64,000 nucleotides of DNA. Source: Dactylorhiza incarnata. Taxonomy: Eukaryota > Streptophyta > Magnoliopsida > Asparagales > Orchidaceae. The translations under genes were made by a program, and so were the position numbers. Positions 21,051 to 33,757 of the stretch are shown here, in pieces. The stretch covers positions 2,728,001 through 2,792,000 of the forward strand of contig JAWHQI010000276.1 in the NCBI GenBank assembly GCA_033032865.1, in the 5' to 3' direction. The notes under the pieces are model-generated. The model was not told where the DNA came from. It ran no database searches and saw nothing but the letters and a program-made list of their open reading frames with translations. Position 1 is the first letter of the stretch. Each line of letters begins with the position of its first letter.

Positions 21051-22140
21051 TTATGGTGTAGCCCAATTGTTTAATGGTTTATATGTTTTGAACTTAGACC
21101 ATCCGATCTATAATGTTGAAAATAATAAAAGACTAAGAACAAATGACTCAAATCATACATACCTTTGGCATTATCGTTTGGGCCATATAAACAAGAAATG
21201 CATATCCAAGCTCCATAGAGATGGAATATTGGACTCATTTGATTATGAATCATTTGAGAGATGTGAGTCTTGCTTATTAGGCAAAATGACTAAAGCCCCT
21301 TTCACTGGTCATACTGAGAGGGCAGATGATCTCTTGGGTGTCATACATAGTGATGTGTGCGGACCCATAAGTTCTATGGCTAGAGGTGGGTTCCACTACT
21401 TTGTTACATTTGCTGTTGATTTTAGTAGATACGGATACATGTTTCTTATGAAGAACAAATCCGAGACCTTTGAAAAGTTCAAAGAGTTTAAGAATGAAGT
21501 AGAGAACCAACTGGGAAAAAGGATAAAAGCACTCTGATCTGATCGAGGTGGCGAATATTTGAGTCAGGAGTTCCATGATCATCTGAAAGAGTGTGGTATT
21601 GTATCACAACTCACCCCACCTAAAACACCGCAACATAATGGTGTCTCTGAGCGTAGGAATCGTACTTTATTAGACATGGTACGGTCGATGATGAGTCATG
21701 CAGATCTGCCAATTTCCTTTTGGGGTTTTGCTCTAGAGACTACTGCTTTTACACTAAATCACGTTCCGACGAAGACGGTTCAAAAGACACCATATGAGAT
21801 ATGGACTGGGAAGCGTCCTAGTATGTCTTTCATTAAGATTTGGGGCTGTGAGGCATACGTATGACATCAAATGTCTGACAAGCTAGAACACAAATCAGAT
21901 AAGTATTATCTTGTGGGATATCCTAGGGAAATCAAAGGGTATTAATTCTACCTGCCATCCGAGGGCAAAGTATTCGTCGCAAGGACTGGCGTCTTTTTGG
22001 AGAAAGAGTTCTTATCCAGAAAGACTGCAAAGGTGGAACTTGAAGAGGTTCAAGAACCACAAATAATGAATGAACGTGAATTGGAATCTGAGCAAGGACT
22101 ACAATTTGTTGTAGCTAGAGAACCTTCTCAAGAAACATAA
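21051..22140 (+). pseudogene. Integrase of element D
   Basis: HHCC finger in YLWHYRLGHINKK and CESCLLGK, catalytic Asp in VIHSDVCGP and in SDRGGEYLS, Glu in VSERRNRT. Stops: TGA at about 21535 just before SDRGGEY (CGA to TGA), TGA after EAYV (21862-21864), TAA in GY-FYL and TAA after PSQET. All catalytic residues are present in sequence but the frame is broken four times. Confidence 0.87.
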
Positions 22141-23322
22141 GTCCTATGTAGATCTGATAGACCAAGATTTGAGCCTAAGAGATATGGATTTCTCGTGTCT
22201 CAAATAAGTAATGTGTTGCTTATGGATCATGATGATGAGCCTGCAACCTATCAAGAGGCTATGTGTGGACCTGACTCTGAGAAGTGGCTTGAGGCCATGA
22301 AATATGAAATGGACTCCATGTATGCAAACCAAGTTTGGACCTTGGTGGAACGACCTGAAGGGGTACGACCCATATAATGCAAATGGGTCTTCAAGAAGAA
22401 GACCGACATGGATGGGAATGTAGAGACATTCAAAGGCCGGCTGGTGGCTAAAGGTTTCAGGCAAATTCATGGTGTTGACTATGATGTGACCTTTTCCCCT
22501 GTAGCCATGGTCAAGTCCATCAGAATTCTACTTGCTATTGCTGCGTATTATGACTACGAGATCTGGCAAATGGATGTCAAAAAGGCTTTCCTTAATGGAA
22601 ACCTCCTTGAGGAAGTGTATATGACACAACCTGAGGGTTTTGTATCTCCAAGTGAAGCCACTAAAATATGCAAGTTGAATCGATTCATTTATGGATTGAA
22701 ACAAGCTTCTCGAAGTTGGAATCTTCGTTTTGATGAGAAAATCAAAGAGTTTGGTATCATCAAGAATGAGGATGAACCTTGTGTTTACAAGAAGATTAGT
22801 GGGAGCATTGTTGTTTTCCTGATATTGTATGTAGATGACATACTGCTGATCGGGAATGGCATTCCAACCCTGCAAGCTGTTAAGATTAGGCTTGGGGACT
22901 ACTTTTCTATGAAGAACTTGGGTGAAGTGACTTATATACTTGGTATTAAGATCTATAGAGATAGATCGAAGAAGTTGCTGGGTTTGACCCAGAGTACATA
23001 CATTGATAAGGTGTTGAAACGGTTCAGCATGCTTGAATCCAAAAAGGGATTCTTACCCATGTCACATGGTGTGAGTCTCTCTAAGGACTCGTGTCCTAAA
23101 TCTTTGGAAGATAAGGACCTCATGAAGTTGATTCCATATGCCTCGGCAATGTTATTTACTCGACCCGATGTCTCATATGCTTTGAGCATGATGAGCAGGT
23201 ATCAGTCTGATCCTGGTGATATTCACTGGATAGCTGTCAAGAATATCCTAAAGTACTTGAGAAGGACTAAGGATACGTTCTTGGTGTATGGTGGAGAGGA
23301 AAAGCTCATTGTAAGTGGTTAA
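22141..23322 (+). pseudogene. Reverse transcriptase of element D
   Basis: EAMCGPDSEKWLEAMKYEMDSM introduces RT. A TAA after VRPI (22375-22377) precedes CKWVFKKK. The rest, 22378-23322, is open with RLVAKGFRQIHGVDY, QMDVKKAFLNGNL, FIYGLKQASRSWN, LYVDDILLIG (catalytic YVDD) and the connection MLFTRPDVSYALSMMSRYQ. The usual Lys/Ala in KFALYGLKQ is changed to Phe-Ile. A TAA at about 23320 ends it. Confidence 0.88.
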
Positions 23323-23796
23323 ACAGATGGTAGCTTCCAAACTGATAAGGACGATTCAAAGTCCCAATCAGGTTTTGTATTTTGCCTTAATGGAGGAGCT
23401 GTAAGATGGAAGAGTTCCAAACAGGAGACAATTGCCAATTATACGACAAAAGCTGAGTATATTGCTGCTGCAATTGCGGCAAAGGAGGCTGTGTGGATTA
23501 GGAAATTCATCGGCGAGCTAGATGTAGTTCCTTGCATTGTTGATCCCGTAGTTCTCTACTGTGACAACAACGGTGCAATTTCCCAAGCTAAGGAACCTAG
23601 ATCTCATCAGCGCTCCAAGCACATACTTTGGCGGTTCCATCTTATTCGAGAGATTGTCGATCGAGGAGATGTGAGCATTTACAGAGTACCGACTAAAGAA
23701 AACATAGCGGATCCACTGACAAAGCCTCTTGCGCAAAAGAATCATGATGGTCATGTTAGATCAATGGGTATTAGATACCTGAATGATCATCTTTAG
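23323..23796 (+). pseudogene. RNase H of element D
   Basis: TDGSFQTDKDDSKSQSGFVF with the first catalytic Asp, WKSSKQETIANYTTKAEYIA with the Glu, LYCDNNGAI with an Asp, then the conserved HILWRFHLIREIVDRGDV...KENIADPLTKPL C-terminus ending at the TAG/TGA after NDHL (23796). It is separated from RT only by the single TAA near 23320. Confidence 0.87.
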
Positions 23797-24746
23797 TGGG
23801 AGCCTGGTGAATTGCATGTATGATGGTTGTTTATTCATTTGATGAATTGTGATATGTACTATATGTTTCATTTTACATTTGTGTCAAGTTCTTTCATTAT
23901 GTCAACTGTTTCTATATGATAGACTAATTAACATAATGAATGCCATTAGAATGTTTGCTTCCATAGGAATTCAAGTACGTGACTTGAATGTGAGGGCCTA
24001 TGTTTAAATGAAGCTTAATTATTAAATGGTCCCTGGTCGAGGTATCATCCTAGAAATTAGGATGAGGATGAGAACTTAAGACTAGCATGTGTGTTGACTG
24101 ATGACCGGTTCTCACAGGTCATGATATTTTGATATCAAGTCATCACATGGGTACTTATTGGGAACAAGTTGTACTGGACAGACCCACAGTGAGACTACTT
24201 TGTGGATTGTTATATGAACGTGTCACAAGTAGGTCTCAAGTGACAATGGTGTTTGTGGTCCTTTGACCTGAAGTCACAACATTCATCAGGTGAGAAAGAG
24301 CGTACTTTAATGCCTTATAAAGTCTTCTCTTGAGAAAGGTTGACGATAAGGGTGGTTGTTGGGTATGTTACAAATCATTTGGATGTTTGTGTGTGAGCAG
24401 AAATGGGATTTGTCCTCCTTTATGACAGGAGTTACATCCATGGGCCCCTTGATTGAATGAGACCGAGAAATGCATGGTCATGCTGGGTTGAGCCAATATA
24501 TGATATTGAGCTTACCACTCTCTCAAGGTCTATTATAGATCAGGAAACTAGGATTGAACAATTATGAGGGTGACACGGTCCATGCCTCTAGTTCTATACG
24601 GATGTAAGGGACAAAGGAACAAGACAACACTGAAACATTGGTTAAGATAGGCTTATTGAGTTATGAACTCTTATTGCTTGGATAGCAATGATGTATTGCT
24701 AGATGCCGCTCATTCTTTGTGAGACTTTTGTTGATACTTTGTGATC
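23797..24746 (+). other. 3' noncoding region of element D
   Basis: About 950 bp after pol, no open frame of note. It has the GTGGGAGCCTGG...TGTATGATGG start common after Tork-type pol and ends in the polypurine tract. Nothing else recognisable. Confidence 0.6.
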
Positions 24747-24757
24747 AAGTGGGAGAA
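24747..24757 (+). other. Polypurine tract of element D
   Basis: AAGTGGGAGAA directly precedes TGTTGGAG, the start of the 3' LTR. Confidence 0.85.
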
Positions 24758-24907
24758 TGTTGGAGTTTCAGAGGTGATCTCATAGCAATCAACACTTAGT
24801 CTTACTGCCAACGCAATATGAGCCTATAGGGTCACACATAAAAGCGTTTGGAGAAGTTGGAGAAAGGATTATGTTGGCCTCACTCATATTTGATATGAGT
24901 GGAGGAC

Positions 24908-26487
24908 TAATAGTGCATTATTTATAGTTATTTTTATATAGTATTTTAGTAGTAATTAATTAGTTTTTATATACTTTTAGTTTAATTTATATCTAATTTA
25001 CTTTATTTTGTGTTTTCAGGTAATCTCGGGCTGCTAATAGCAAATTCAAGCCCACAGCCGTGTTCACGGGAAATTCTAGAGCAATTCTGCAAAAATCTTC
25101 AGTACACGCCCCAGGTCACGGGCGTGACCTGGGGGCGTGACCATAGTCACGGTCGTGCTCCGCTTCCAGCTCCCAGAAATCGCTGCCACGCCGGATTAAA
25201 GTTACACGCCCCAGGTCACGGGCGTGACTGGGGGGCGTGACCTTAAGGTCACGGGCGTGACTCGCCCGACAAGCATTCAATGCAAGCAGTTTCCGCCGCC
25301 GAGCCGTTCCAGCTTACACGCCCTTGGTCACGGGCATGACCAAGGGGCGTGACTCTTCTGCAACCGCCTGATTAACTCCAGATCGCGGCGTTTCCCGCCG
25401 TTTCTAGACCCGGTCAAGACACGCCCTAGGTCACGGGCGTGACCTAGGCCGTGACCCGTCGAGATGATCAATTTTGGCGGTTTTTCTTCCCCAACGTTCC
25501 CAGGCTTTCATGACGCAGTTACGCAGCTTACACGCCCTTGGTCACGGGCGTGACCAAGGGCGTGACTCACCAATTTTCTGCCTATAAAAGCCAGCTGCTG
25601 CCAATGTGAAGGGAATCCGATCCTAGCTTAGATTGGGTCATTTTTAGATTAGTTTTTCAGCATTTTCTTATGTATTTTCTTTATGCAGATTTACTTTATG
25701 TCTTGCAAATTTCAATTCATAGTTTAGATTTCCAATTCCTGCAATTGTAATTCCCTTTACTTAGTTATAAAATGGTCTTTCTTTTCAATTATGTTTAGCT
25801 AAATTTATAGCATTTAATCGGATGAATTCTTAAGCTTTTCTTATTTTGTAATCTCTCATTTTCGTAGCTTTAGTTTAAGAATGATTACGATCCACTTTTG
25901 ATTTTTCTCGATTGATCTCATATTGCCGGTATATGAACATCAATTCTTGATCCATTTTCTAGTGATCGAGAGATCCATGAATTTCTGCAGATCATTCATT
26001 AGTGGAAAGAGTTGCATGCATTCCTCGAGAGGGGGTGACACAATTCTTCCGGATTGGAGTCAAATCCAATAGTGGGGCTCACAGCATAAAGCAAGCTTAG
26101 GGGTTTCGACTGGCCGAGGGGTCTTAATCGATCAACCTAAGGTTAGGTGGTAGTTCTCTCGAGAGAGGCTCTACCATATTTTGGGAACCTCCACGGTCGA
26201 ATTATTCTATCGCTTTTGGTTATGAATTTAGATTTTACAATTTATTTAACTCAAGAAGGATTTCCGATCAAATACTCTTTTCTTCCTTTTCTCTTTTATT
26301 ATACAAAAATCTTCTTAAATCTAGATAAAATAATATTAATTTGCGTGAGTAGAAGTAATCAACAAACCCATGGAATACGACACTTGATATTTATTTTTAA
26401 ATATCCCATGCTATGAACGATAGGTGCTTTTGCCTATAGTTCGTAGAATTTGGAGAAAAATATTTATATCCTAAATTTTACCTATCA
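24908..26487 (+). mobile_element. Solo Gypsy-type LTR L with GTCACGGGCGTGAC array
   Basis: 1580 bp flanked by TSD AGGAC (24903-24907 and 26488-26492). Ends are TAATAG...CTATCA; the inverted-end pattern implies TGATAG originally, with a G-to-A change. It shares its array word, TATA context and layout with K and F. An array of GTCACGGGCGTGAC dyads (about 25100-25570) sits directly upstream of TATAAAAG at 25583-25590. No internal region. F, the same type, has an internal flank resembling Tat-clade Gypsy elements. Confidence 0.75.
25100..25570. repeat. GTCACGGGCGTGAC dyad array in LTR L
   Basis: About five clusters of ACACGCCC(C)(A/T)(A/G)GGTCACGGGCGTGACC words alternate with unrelated 50-70 bp spacers. 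Each cluster is itself hairpin-like: ACACGCCC pairs with GGGCGTGA. Ends 13 bp before the TATA box. Confidence 0.88.
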
Positions 26488-26775
26488 AGGACCAGTCCTG
26501 TGACTGATCGGAATTAAGTTGAGAATGTCTCAATGGGAAATCGTTTAAAGTGTTTAAACGAGTAGATTTATTCTAGGAAAATTCGGCTAAAGTGTTTAGC
26601 CGAATTATGTCAATTTTGGCTAAAGGGTTTAGGCAAATTCGGCTAAAGTGTTTAACTGAACTGTATCAGATTCGACTAAAGAGTTTAGCCGAAATGTGTT
26701 AGTTCGACGAAATCATATAATCGAATTTATATAGTCGAATTCGGTTATTGTGTATAGTCGAATTCAGTTATAGTG

Positions 26776-26991
26776 AGTTCGTCGAACGCAGATCTCCTTG
26801 AGTTCGTCGAACGTAGATCTCTTGAGTTCGTCGAACGCAGATCTCTTGAGTTCATCGAACGCAGATCTCCTTGAGTTCGTTGAACGCAGATCTCCTTGAG
26901 TTCGCCGAATGCAGATCTCCTTGAGTTCATCGAACGCAGATCTCTTGAGTTCGCCGAACGCAGATCTCTTTGAATTCGTCGAACGCAGCCT
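26776..26991. repeat. 24/25-bp tandem repeat in D 3' LTR
   Basis: Nine copies of the GAGTTCGTCGAACGCAGATC unit, in the same 25/24 length order as in the 5' LTR. Differences are concentrated at CG sites. Confidence 0.9.
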
Positions 26992-27466
26992 TTGGTATAT
27001 AACAATTCACGATCTTAGGGTTCAATAGATAGATATTGCGACCGACCCTTTTCGTGATTTGTGAGAGCAGCGCCGGAAGTGTTCCGCTAGGGCTTTTCTC
27101 CTCTTCCGAAAGTTGCCGCCTCCCTTATCTCAGATCTAGCAGTCCGTAGGGACGCTGAGAGCTTTTCTTCTCTGACTCATTCCTTGTTCGACAAGGCATT
27201 GAGGTTCTCCTCCACTTGTGTGGATCTCTGTAGAGGGGCTGATCCATTTCAGTTCTTGCAAAGTGAGGTTCGTTCTACCAGAAATCCGTGTGGAGCATCT
27301 TGGTTGAGTATCGACTCAATCCCTTAAAGGTATTTCGTTTTGTTACCTTTTCTATTTCTCAATTCATGAAATCCGCAAGATCCTTAACTCTTTGGGTTGT
27401 TCTTGTTATTTTTCCGCTGCGCATATGTGATATGCTGTCCACTTTATTGTTAAGAAAAATCCAACA

Positions 27467-28260
27467 GTCATGTGCGAATGATTTTGGACTGTTGGGTTGA
27501 GCCAACAGTCCAAGGCAAAATGCCCTACTTTTCCACAGCACCAGCATTCAAATCTATTGTATCTAGACTTTCTTGTGGTGTTTGGACTTACTAGGTTAGG
27601 TTGTTTCTTGATAGCTAACCTTCCCTTCTTGGGGCTCAAGAGTTTTCCCCAACATGGCAATTTCTGAAGGCTTTTATTGGAGGATTCTTTTGGGGTGCAG
27701 ACAGTGCACTCTTCCCAAAGAAAGTTTGTCTCTTGCTTAGCTAGGTAGAAGGCAGCTTAACACCATTGTCTATCTTTGGGCTTTCTTTGCATTTATTGAT
27801 GCTACTGTGATCATACGACTTTTTGGGTATGATCACTTTTCTAAAGATTGTCTTACCTTGGGTAGATTTCCCTTTGCTTTCACCATGAGTGTAGCCCATA
27901 CCTTGCTTATTTGTTTGTGAAAAGCTATCAATCAAGGGAAGAACTGTTTGTGTCCTGGAATAACTAGCCATAATTTTTTTTTCCTTTAAGAGCATATCCT
28001 CCAACTCTTTGATTCTAAAATTCTTGCGCTTGATGACTTCAGTCAGAGTGCTGGTGTTCAGTTGAGGGATTGATAATTTGGTTTTCTCTTAAGCTAGCAT
28101 AGTTACTTTCTCAAGTAGTTCATCTCTCTTGTCACTCAAGGAGATGATCTCTACAGCTTGTGCCTTATAGAGAGCTTTTGCTTTCTTTAGGGCATCAAGC
28201 AAGGCACCAAATTTTTCAATATAGTTAGTGTCATCTTCCCTTACTGTTGAAGAGGAGCTG
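27467..28260 (-). pseudogene. Gag C-terminal part of element A
   Basis: Minus strand, between B and D. Open pieces: 28089-28334 partly (SSSSTVREDD, then a Lys/Leu/Glu heptad-rich coiled coil), 27741-28004 (basic, Lys/Ser/Thr-rich) and 27406-27660, which holds a complete CX2CX4HX4C zinc knuckle (CWCCGKVGHFALDC, about 27510-27555). Stops and shifts separate them. A coiled coil and a second knuckle after the first are the Sirevirus Gag layout. Sense continues across D into the WVPK block at 17714. Confidence 0.7.
28256..28260. repeat. Target-site duplication AGCTG of element B
   Basis: AGCTG at 28256-28260 and 37200-37204 flank element B exactly. Joining them restores element A's gag. Confidence 0.93.
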
Positions 28261-30312
28261 TGTAACAACTCCCCTGCAATGATCATATAACATGGGTCCG
28301 GCCGGGACCCCACAACATATAACCGCCACAACATCAGTATTAAAAGATGATATTAACTACCCATTCTCAAAAATCAGACAACACAGCGGAAACAAACATA
28401 AAACACAGAGATTGTCCACACTACATAGGAGTCCAACGGGCCTTAAGGCCATACAAAACCACAGTCCAAATCATCAAACATTCAACACAAAAGGACGTCC
28501 CAACAAAGGGGACAGATAGTAGTTTTACCTAAACTACCTCGGCATGCAAGCTGGTTACAACAAAATGTAATAATAGAAGTGCATGAAGACAAGGTAAATA
28601 CTTCATGAGGCTTTAGGCCTTTTTGGCCGGCGCGCTGGGTCCAGCCTGCGATTCTTGCCCTGCAACCAAATCACAAAGAGCGGTAAACGAGGGTCAGCTA
28701 TGGATGACCACAAATGGTGTAACAACATCCCTCCTCCCGGCCGTCCTAGCGGACCCCGGGGAACTACTTCACCCTGCAAGTCAGCACTTCGTATGCAAAT
28801 GTACATAAAAGGAAACAACATAAAAATAGGTATGAGTGTCACTTACAGCATCCACGTTTCTATGTTGAGCAGATAATAAAAAGGGGTCTACCAATGCAAA
28901 ATGAATGCAAACCCGGGTTTCACCCAAGGCACCCTAAAGCGTATGAATCTATCACATCATCATACATCACCATCACATAACAAAAACAAGGGTACTTATC
29001 ATTTCCCCGCAAGGGCATCATAACCCAAGGCCAAGAGCTCTCGCTGAGACCCACCTCGCCTGGCTCACCATGCCATCGGGCTTGTCTAACGCTCACAAGC
29101 TCGGGCCGCCAACAACACACCAAGACCGATACGAAGAATTCTGGCTAACCAAAACGTCCCAAGGCCCTAGACTTACTCTCGGGACAACGTCCACCGATTG
29201 CCTCGCATGGCGACCGTCAACGGACTCATCTGTAGCACAGACATTCTCGTCAGTCAACAATCGAAGGGACTACTCTTGCCGGGACACTCTCCACACGTGA
29301 ATCTCAGTCTTCACGGGATAGCCAGCCGACCACAAAGACCAATCACGCCTTCGCACAACACTAGGCATCACAAGCCCCATATTCCGCACATTATTTCTCC
29401 GCCCTAAACCCAACGTTCGTTACCACACGATGCTACAAGGGCATCACAATGACGAGTTCGCTGTATTCGGATTTCTAACAAAACCCCTAAGATGCGCGTA
29501 AATCAACATCACCGAATCGGACCAACGGCCACAAATACGGCTTCACCCACAATGCCTAATCCGCTAACGGAGTGGATCTCTAGTGCAAATCATGTCGGGG
29601 ACGGACTCAATCAACCTGATGGTTCCTTTTGAACCAAGGCGACCCGGACCCCTCTCACTCGACGGATCTGGTGCCAAAATGCAGAAATTAAAGCGATGCC
29701 ATGCACGCATCCTTAAGACCGGGAGGAGAAATGTCGTTACCTTTTGAGATCTTCTCCTAGCCATGAGAAGCTTGCAAACAAACGGTGGAGAAGAAGCGCC
29801 TCGACGCCCTCTACGCGTTGCCGGTCTCGGATCGGCGAACGGAGCTCCGAAGCTTCGGCAATGGCGGATTCCCCTACTCCTTCCTCCTTGCCTCCTCCTC
29901 CTTTCTCCGACCTAAGAGAGAGAAATGACTTGGAAATATGAGGGTTTAACTCCTCTACCAAGACCTAAAAACCCCCAGCCAACCATCGCAGCTGTTGGAT
30001 CAAATCCCAAGATTTTTGGACGGCCGGATCGTCATCCCCGTCACTTTTCGCGGAGCAGAATAAACAGTGCGCACGTGCAGCGGTGCACGGTCAGTGATCG
30101 TGCGCGGCCAACATCCCCTGATCGTGCGCTACACGATTAGCCAACCTTCAACCCTTGTGAATTAACGCACAATCAGGCGCACGACCACTGGTCGTTCGCG
30201 AAGGACGCCAGTGAGCGTGCACGAAGAACCTGCTATGGAATTTTCAGCCTATTCCGAGCGCGACGCTACCACTCAGTCTACCTCGCTGGACTACGATTTT
30301 TGGGGTGTTACA
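28261..30312 (-). repeat. 3' LTR of element B
   Basis: 2052 bp, colinear with 35147-37199. No gene; open frames within it are chance frames present in both LTRs. Near 30050-30230 several GATCGTGCGC / GCGCACGATC-type words cluster, a weaker version of the dyad arrays in the Copia LTRs. It would supply promoter and polyadenylation signals. Confidence 0.95.
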
Positions 30313-30331
30313 ACTCCACCCCCCTTAAAAG
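30313..30331 (-). other. Polypurine tract of element B
   Basis: On the minus strand TTTTAAGGGGGGTGGAGT abuts the LTR start TGTAACACC, the usual arrangement in Tekay-type Gypsy elements, following a TTTCGAGGACGAAATT block at about 30335-30352. Confidence 0.9.
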
Positions 30332-30356
30332 AATTTCGTCCTCGAAATTTCGGAAT

Positions 30357-33300
30357 TTAAACAGGAAATTCATAAAGCATACCTGGAGCAAAAAGTTTTG
30401 GGAAATCCTCCCGCATCGCTTGCTCACGCTCCCAAGAGAATTTGCCATGCCCGCAGTTGTCCCATCGCACCTTTACAAGTTTGACTTTTTTGTTGCGCAA
30501 CTGCCAGACTTCCGAATCCTCCACACCAACTGGATGAACCCTCGTCCCCAAATCCTCCATCACCGGCACCGTCTCCGCTTCGACTATGACGCTCGGCTCC
30601 ACCAGAGCTTTCCTCAACACAGAGACGTGGAAGACATCATGTAATCCACTCAGCTCTGCGGATAACGCCAAACGATAGGCTGCTTCGCCTATACGTTCCG
30701 TAACCTCGAACGGACCCAGATACCGCGGACTCAACTTCTTGAGTCGCCGCACCCGCGAAACACCCTTGAACGGCTTGATCTTCAGGTAGACCATGTCTCC
30801 CACTAAAAACTCCACATTTCTGTGGCGCGCGTTGAAATACTTCGCTTGTCGATCCTGAGCAACCTTCATGCGCTCCTAAACCGTCCGCACAATCTCGCAA
30901 GCATCTTCCACCACTTGCTTCCCCAACAGCTTAGTGTCTCCCACCTCTGCCCAAGACATCGGCGTTCGACACTTCCTTCCATACAAAGCTTCATTGGGCG
31001 CCATTTTGATACTCGCCTGGAAGCTATTGTTATAGGCAAACTCCACCATGAAGAGGTGGTCTTCCCAACCTTTACCAAAGTCGAGAGCACACATTCTCAA
31101 CATGTCCTCCATCGTACGGTTCGTTCGCTCTGTCTGACCATCGATCTGCGGATGGAATGCGGTACTAAACATGAGCTTTGTGCCTAAGCTCTTCTGTACT
31201 AGCCTCCAGTCCTTCGAAGTGAAACGCCCATCGCGATCACTAACGATGCTCTTCGGAATCCCGTGCAACCGCACAATGTTTCGAACATGGAGCTCCACGA
31301 GCTTCTCCATGCTATCGCCCTTCTGATTCGGAATGAAGTGATCCACCTTGGTCAGGCGATCCACTATCACCCAAATCGCATCGTTACCCTGCTGCGATCG
31401 AGGCAAACCATGTACAAAATCCATGGAGATGTCATCGAACTTCCATTCGGAAATAGGGAGAGGCTTCAAGAACCCACCGGGCCTTTGGCACTCAGCCTTC
31501 ACCAAGGCACAAGTCTGGCATCGGCTCATGTACTCAGCTACATCCCGCTTCATCCCAGGCCACCAAAAAGATTTCTTCATATCTGCGTACATCTTTGTAC
31601 TTCCTGGTTGAACGGAGTAGTTCGTAAAGTGAGCTTCAAACATCAACTCCTCGCGAAGCTTGCCAAAGTGCGGAATACAGATCCTTCCGTCTCTCTTCAG
31701 AATCCCACCAACCATCTCCAAAGTCGTGCCTTCGCTTTGTTGAGCCTCCAACGCCCACTGTTGGCACTCTTCATCTGCGCTCGTCGCCTCTCGGATTCGA
31801 TCCGTTATGTCATACTGCATTTCCATCCAGTTCAAACGAGCCACGCTAGACTCGCCTCTTGCCACACAAGAAATATCCAGGGACTCCAGGTCTCGTATCA
31901 AACGCTCATCATGCGCCGCCATCCAATTACCTTGCCCGGAGTACTTCCTACTCAAGGCATCCGCCACCACGTTGGATTTACCCGGCGTATACTGAATCTC
32001 CACGTCGTAGTCCCCAAGGAACTCGACCCATCTACGCTGGCGCATATTCAAATCCTTCTGGTCCAAGAGATACCTCAGGCTTTTGTGATCCGTGAAGATC
32101 TCCACCTTCGCACCATAAACGTAGTGCCGCCATAATTTTAGCGCAAAAATTACCGCCGCCAACTCTAGATCATGGACGGGATAATTCCTCTCATGAGTCT
32201 TTAACTGCCTTGACCCATACTCTATCACCTTGCCGTGCTGCACCAGCACGCAACCCAACCCGCAACCTGACGCGTCGCTGAAAATCTGAAATCCTTCCGT
32301 CCCACTAGGAAGACTAAGGATTGGAGTAGACATTAACCTTTCCTTGAAATTCTCAAATGCACGGGCACACTCCGGTGTCCATATGAACCTTTGGTCCTTG
32401 CGAGTGAGAGTGGTGAGGGGCAACGCCATCCGCGAAAAGTTCTCCACGAACCTTCTGTAATAACCGGCTAGTCCAAGGAAGCTCCGTACTTCCACCACGG
32501 TTCTCAATACGGGCCAATCCCTAATGGCTTCAATCTTCGTTGGATTTACTGCCACCCCATCTCCACTAATTACGTGACCCAAGAAAGCCACCTTCTCGAT
32601 CCAAAACTCACATTTTGAGAACTTAGCATAAAACTGATTCTCCCTTAGAGTCTGCAATACCAGCCTCAAGTGAGACTCATGCTCTGCCTCTGTTTTTGAG
32701 TACACCAAAATGTCATCAATAAACACCACCACGAATGAATCTAGAAACAGTCGAAAAACCCAGTTCATCAGATCCATGAAGACAGATGGCGCGTTCGTCA
32801 ATCCGAACGGCATCACCGAAAACTCGTAATGGCCATACCGAGTCCCAAACGCTGTCTTAGCGATGTCCTCTTCTCGAATCTTCAACTGGTAGTACCCCGA
32901 CTTCAAGTCTAACTTGGAGTACACCACCGACCCTACTAACTGGTCAAATAAATCATCGATTCGCGGAATCAGATATTTATTCTTAACGGTCAATTTATTC
33001 AATTCACAGTAGTCGATACACAAACGCATACTTCCGTCTTTCTTCTTCACAAACAATACCGGCGTGCTCCACGGCGAAGAGCTGGGCCTAATGTACCCTT
33101 GCTCTAACAACTCCTGCAACTGAACCTTTAACTCGGCCAGTTCCTTCGGTGCCATCCTAAATGGAGGACGCAACACCGACCTCGCACCCGGTACCAACTT
33201 GATCGAAAAATCGATCTCACGCTGAGGGGGTGCTCCCGGAAGCTCCTCGGGGAAAACGTCCTCAAATTCTTCCACCACCGGAACTTCTCCAATGGCCAAC

Positions 33301-33757
33301 TTTGTGGAGTGAGTCTCCAACAAAGCCAAAAATGCCTCGCGTCCTTGGTTTACCACACGCCTCATTTGCACGGCGGAAATCAGGGAGCAAGCAACTCCGC
33401 TTAGGCCTTCGAACTTGACCTCTGCTCTACCTTCTCCTCTCATGGTTACCACCTTCAACTGGAAATCGTTACTAGCTTGCTGCGCGACAAGCCAGTCCAT
33501 CCCTAGGATAACGTCGAATTCGGCTAGTGGCAGAATCGCTGCTACCAACACGAAATCATAATCGCCAATTTGCATCACAATGCGTCCCTTCCTCATGGTA
33601 GTCATGAAAGACCCATTCGGCATACGCACACTCAGCTCCACTTCTGCCTCTACGGACTCAGCACCAATCTTCCAGATAAAACTTTCCGCAAGAAAAGAGT
33701 GTGACGCCCCCGTGTCGAACAACACTCGAGAGGGGTAGCCCGAAACTAGCACGAAAC
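30357..33757 (-). CDS. pol: Pro-Pol of element B (protease, RT, RNase H, integrase, chromodomain), one stop
   Basis: Open on the minus strand from 33757 through 30876, then one TAG (30870-30875 region) and open again to 30357. In order: protease with FDTGASHSF near the start; RT with LCIDYCELN (normally DYRELN), [20 protein letters not shown]; RNase H with [29 protein letters not shown] and ADALSRK; integrase with the finger Cys pair CQTC, catalytic Asp in MDFVHGLP, Asp in SDRDGRF, Glu in GQTERTNR. The finger His normally in VHPG is Gln. After the stop come the GDMVYLKI block and a chromodomain-like end ([14 protein letters not shown]). The first codons are taken as following the intron, not as an AUG start. 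Enzymes for copying and inserting the element. Confidence 0.93.

Larger units (their letters stand above)
17774..27466 (+). mobile_element. Copia retrotransposon D (Tork/Angela-type), degraded
   Basis: LTRs 17774-18890 and 24758-27466 (the latter enlarged by solo LTR L), primer site after the left LTR, polypurine tract before the right one, and gag, PR, IN, RT and RNase H in Copia order on the plus strand. Gag resembles the Tork-clade type with LILQSLPDSYEQF and a single zinc knuckle. At least seven in-frame stops, several of the CGA-to-TGA type, make it dead. Flanking pentamers are ATTAT and GTCAT, so the TSD is not exact. It is inserted between the second zinc knuckle and WVPK block of element A's gag. 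Sampled LTR divergence is around 8% by eye. Confidence 0.88.
24758..27466 (+). repeat. 3' LTR of element D, interrupted by solo LTR L
   Basis: Homologous to 17774-18890 in two parts, 24758-24907 and 26493-27466, joined by one AGGAC. Without L it is about 1.12 kb. It contains the second copies of the hairpin array (about 26565-26700) and the 24/25-bp tandem array (26776-26991). Ends AATCCAACA. Confidence 0.9.

Noticed and set aside
31263..32135. 290-codon plus-strand open frame
   Set aside because: It is antisense to the integrase and RNase H of element B, whose minus-strand frame has clear catalytic motifs; the plus-strand product matches nothing.
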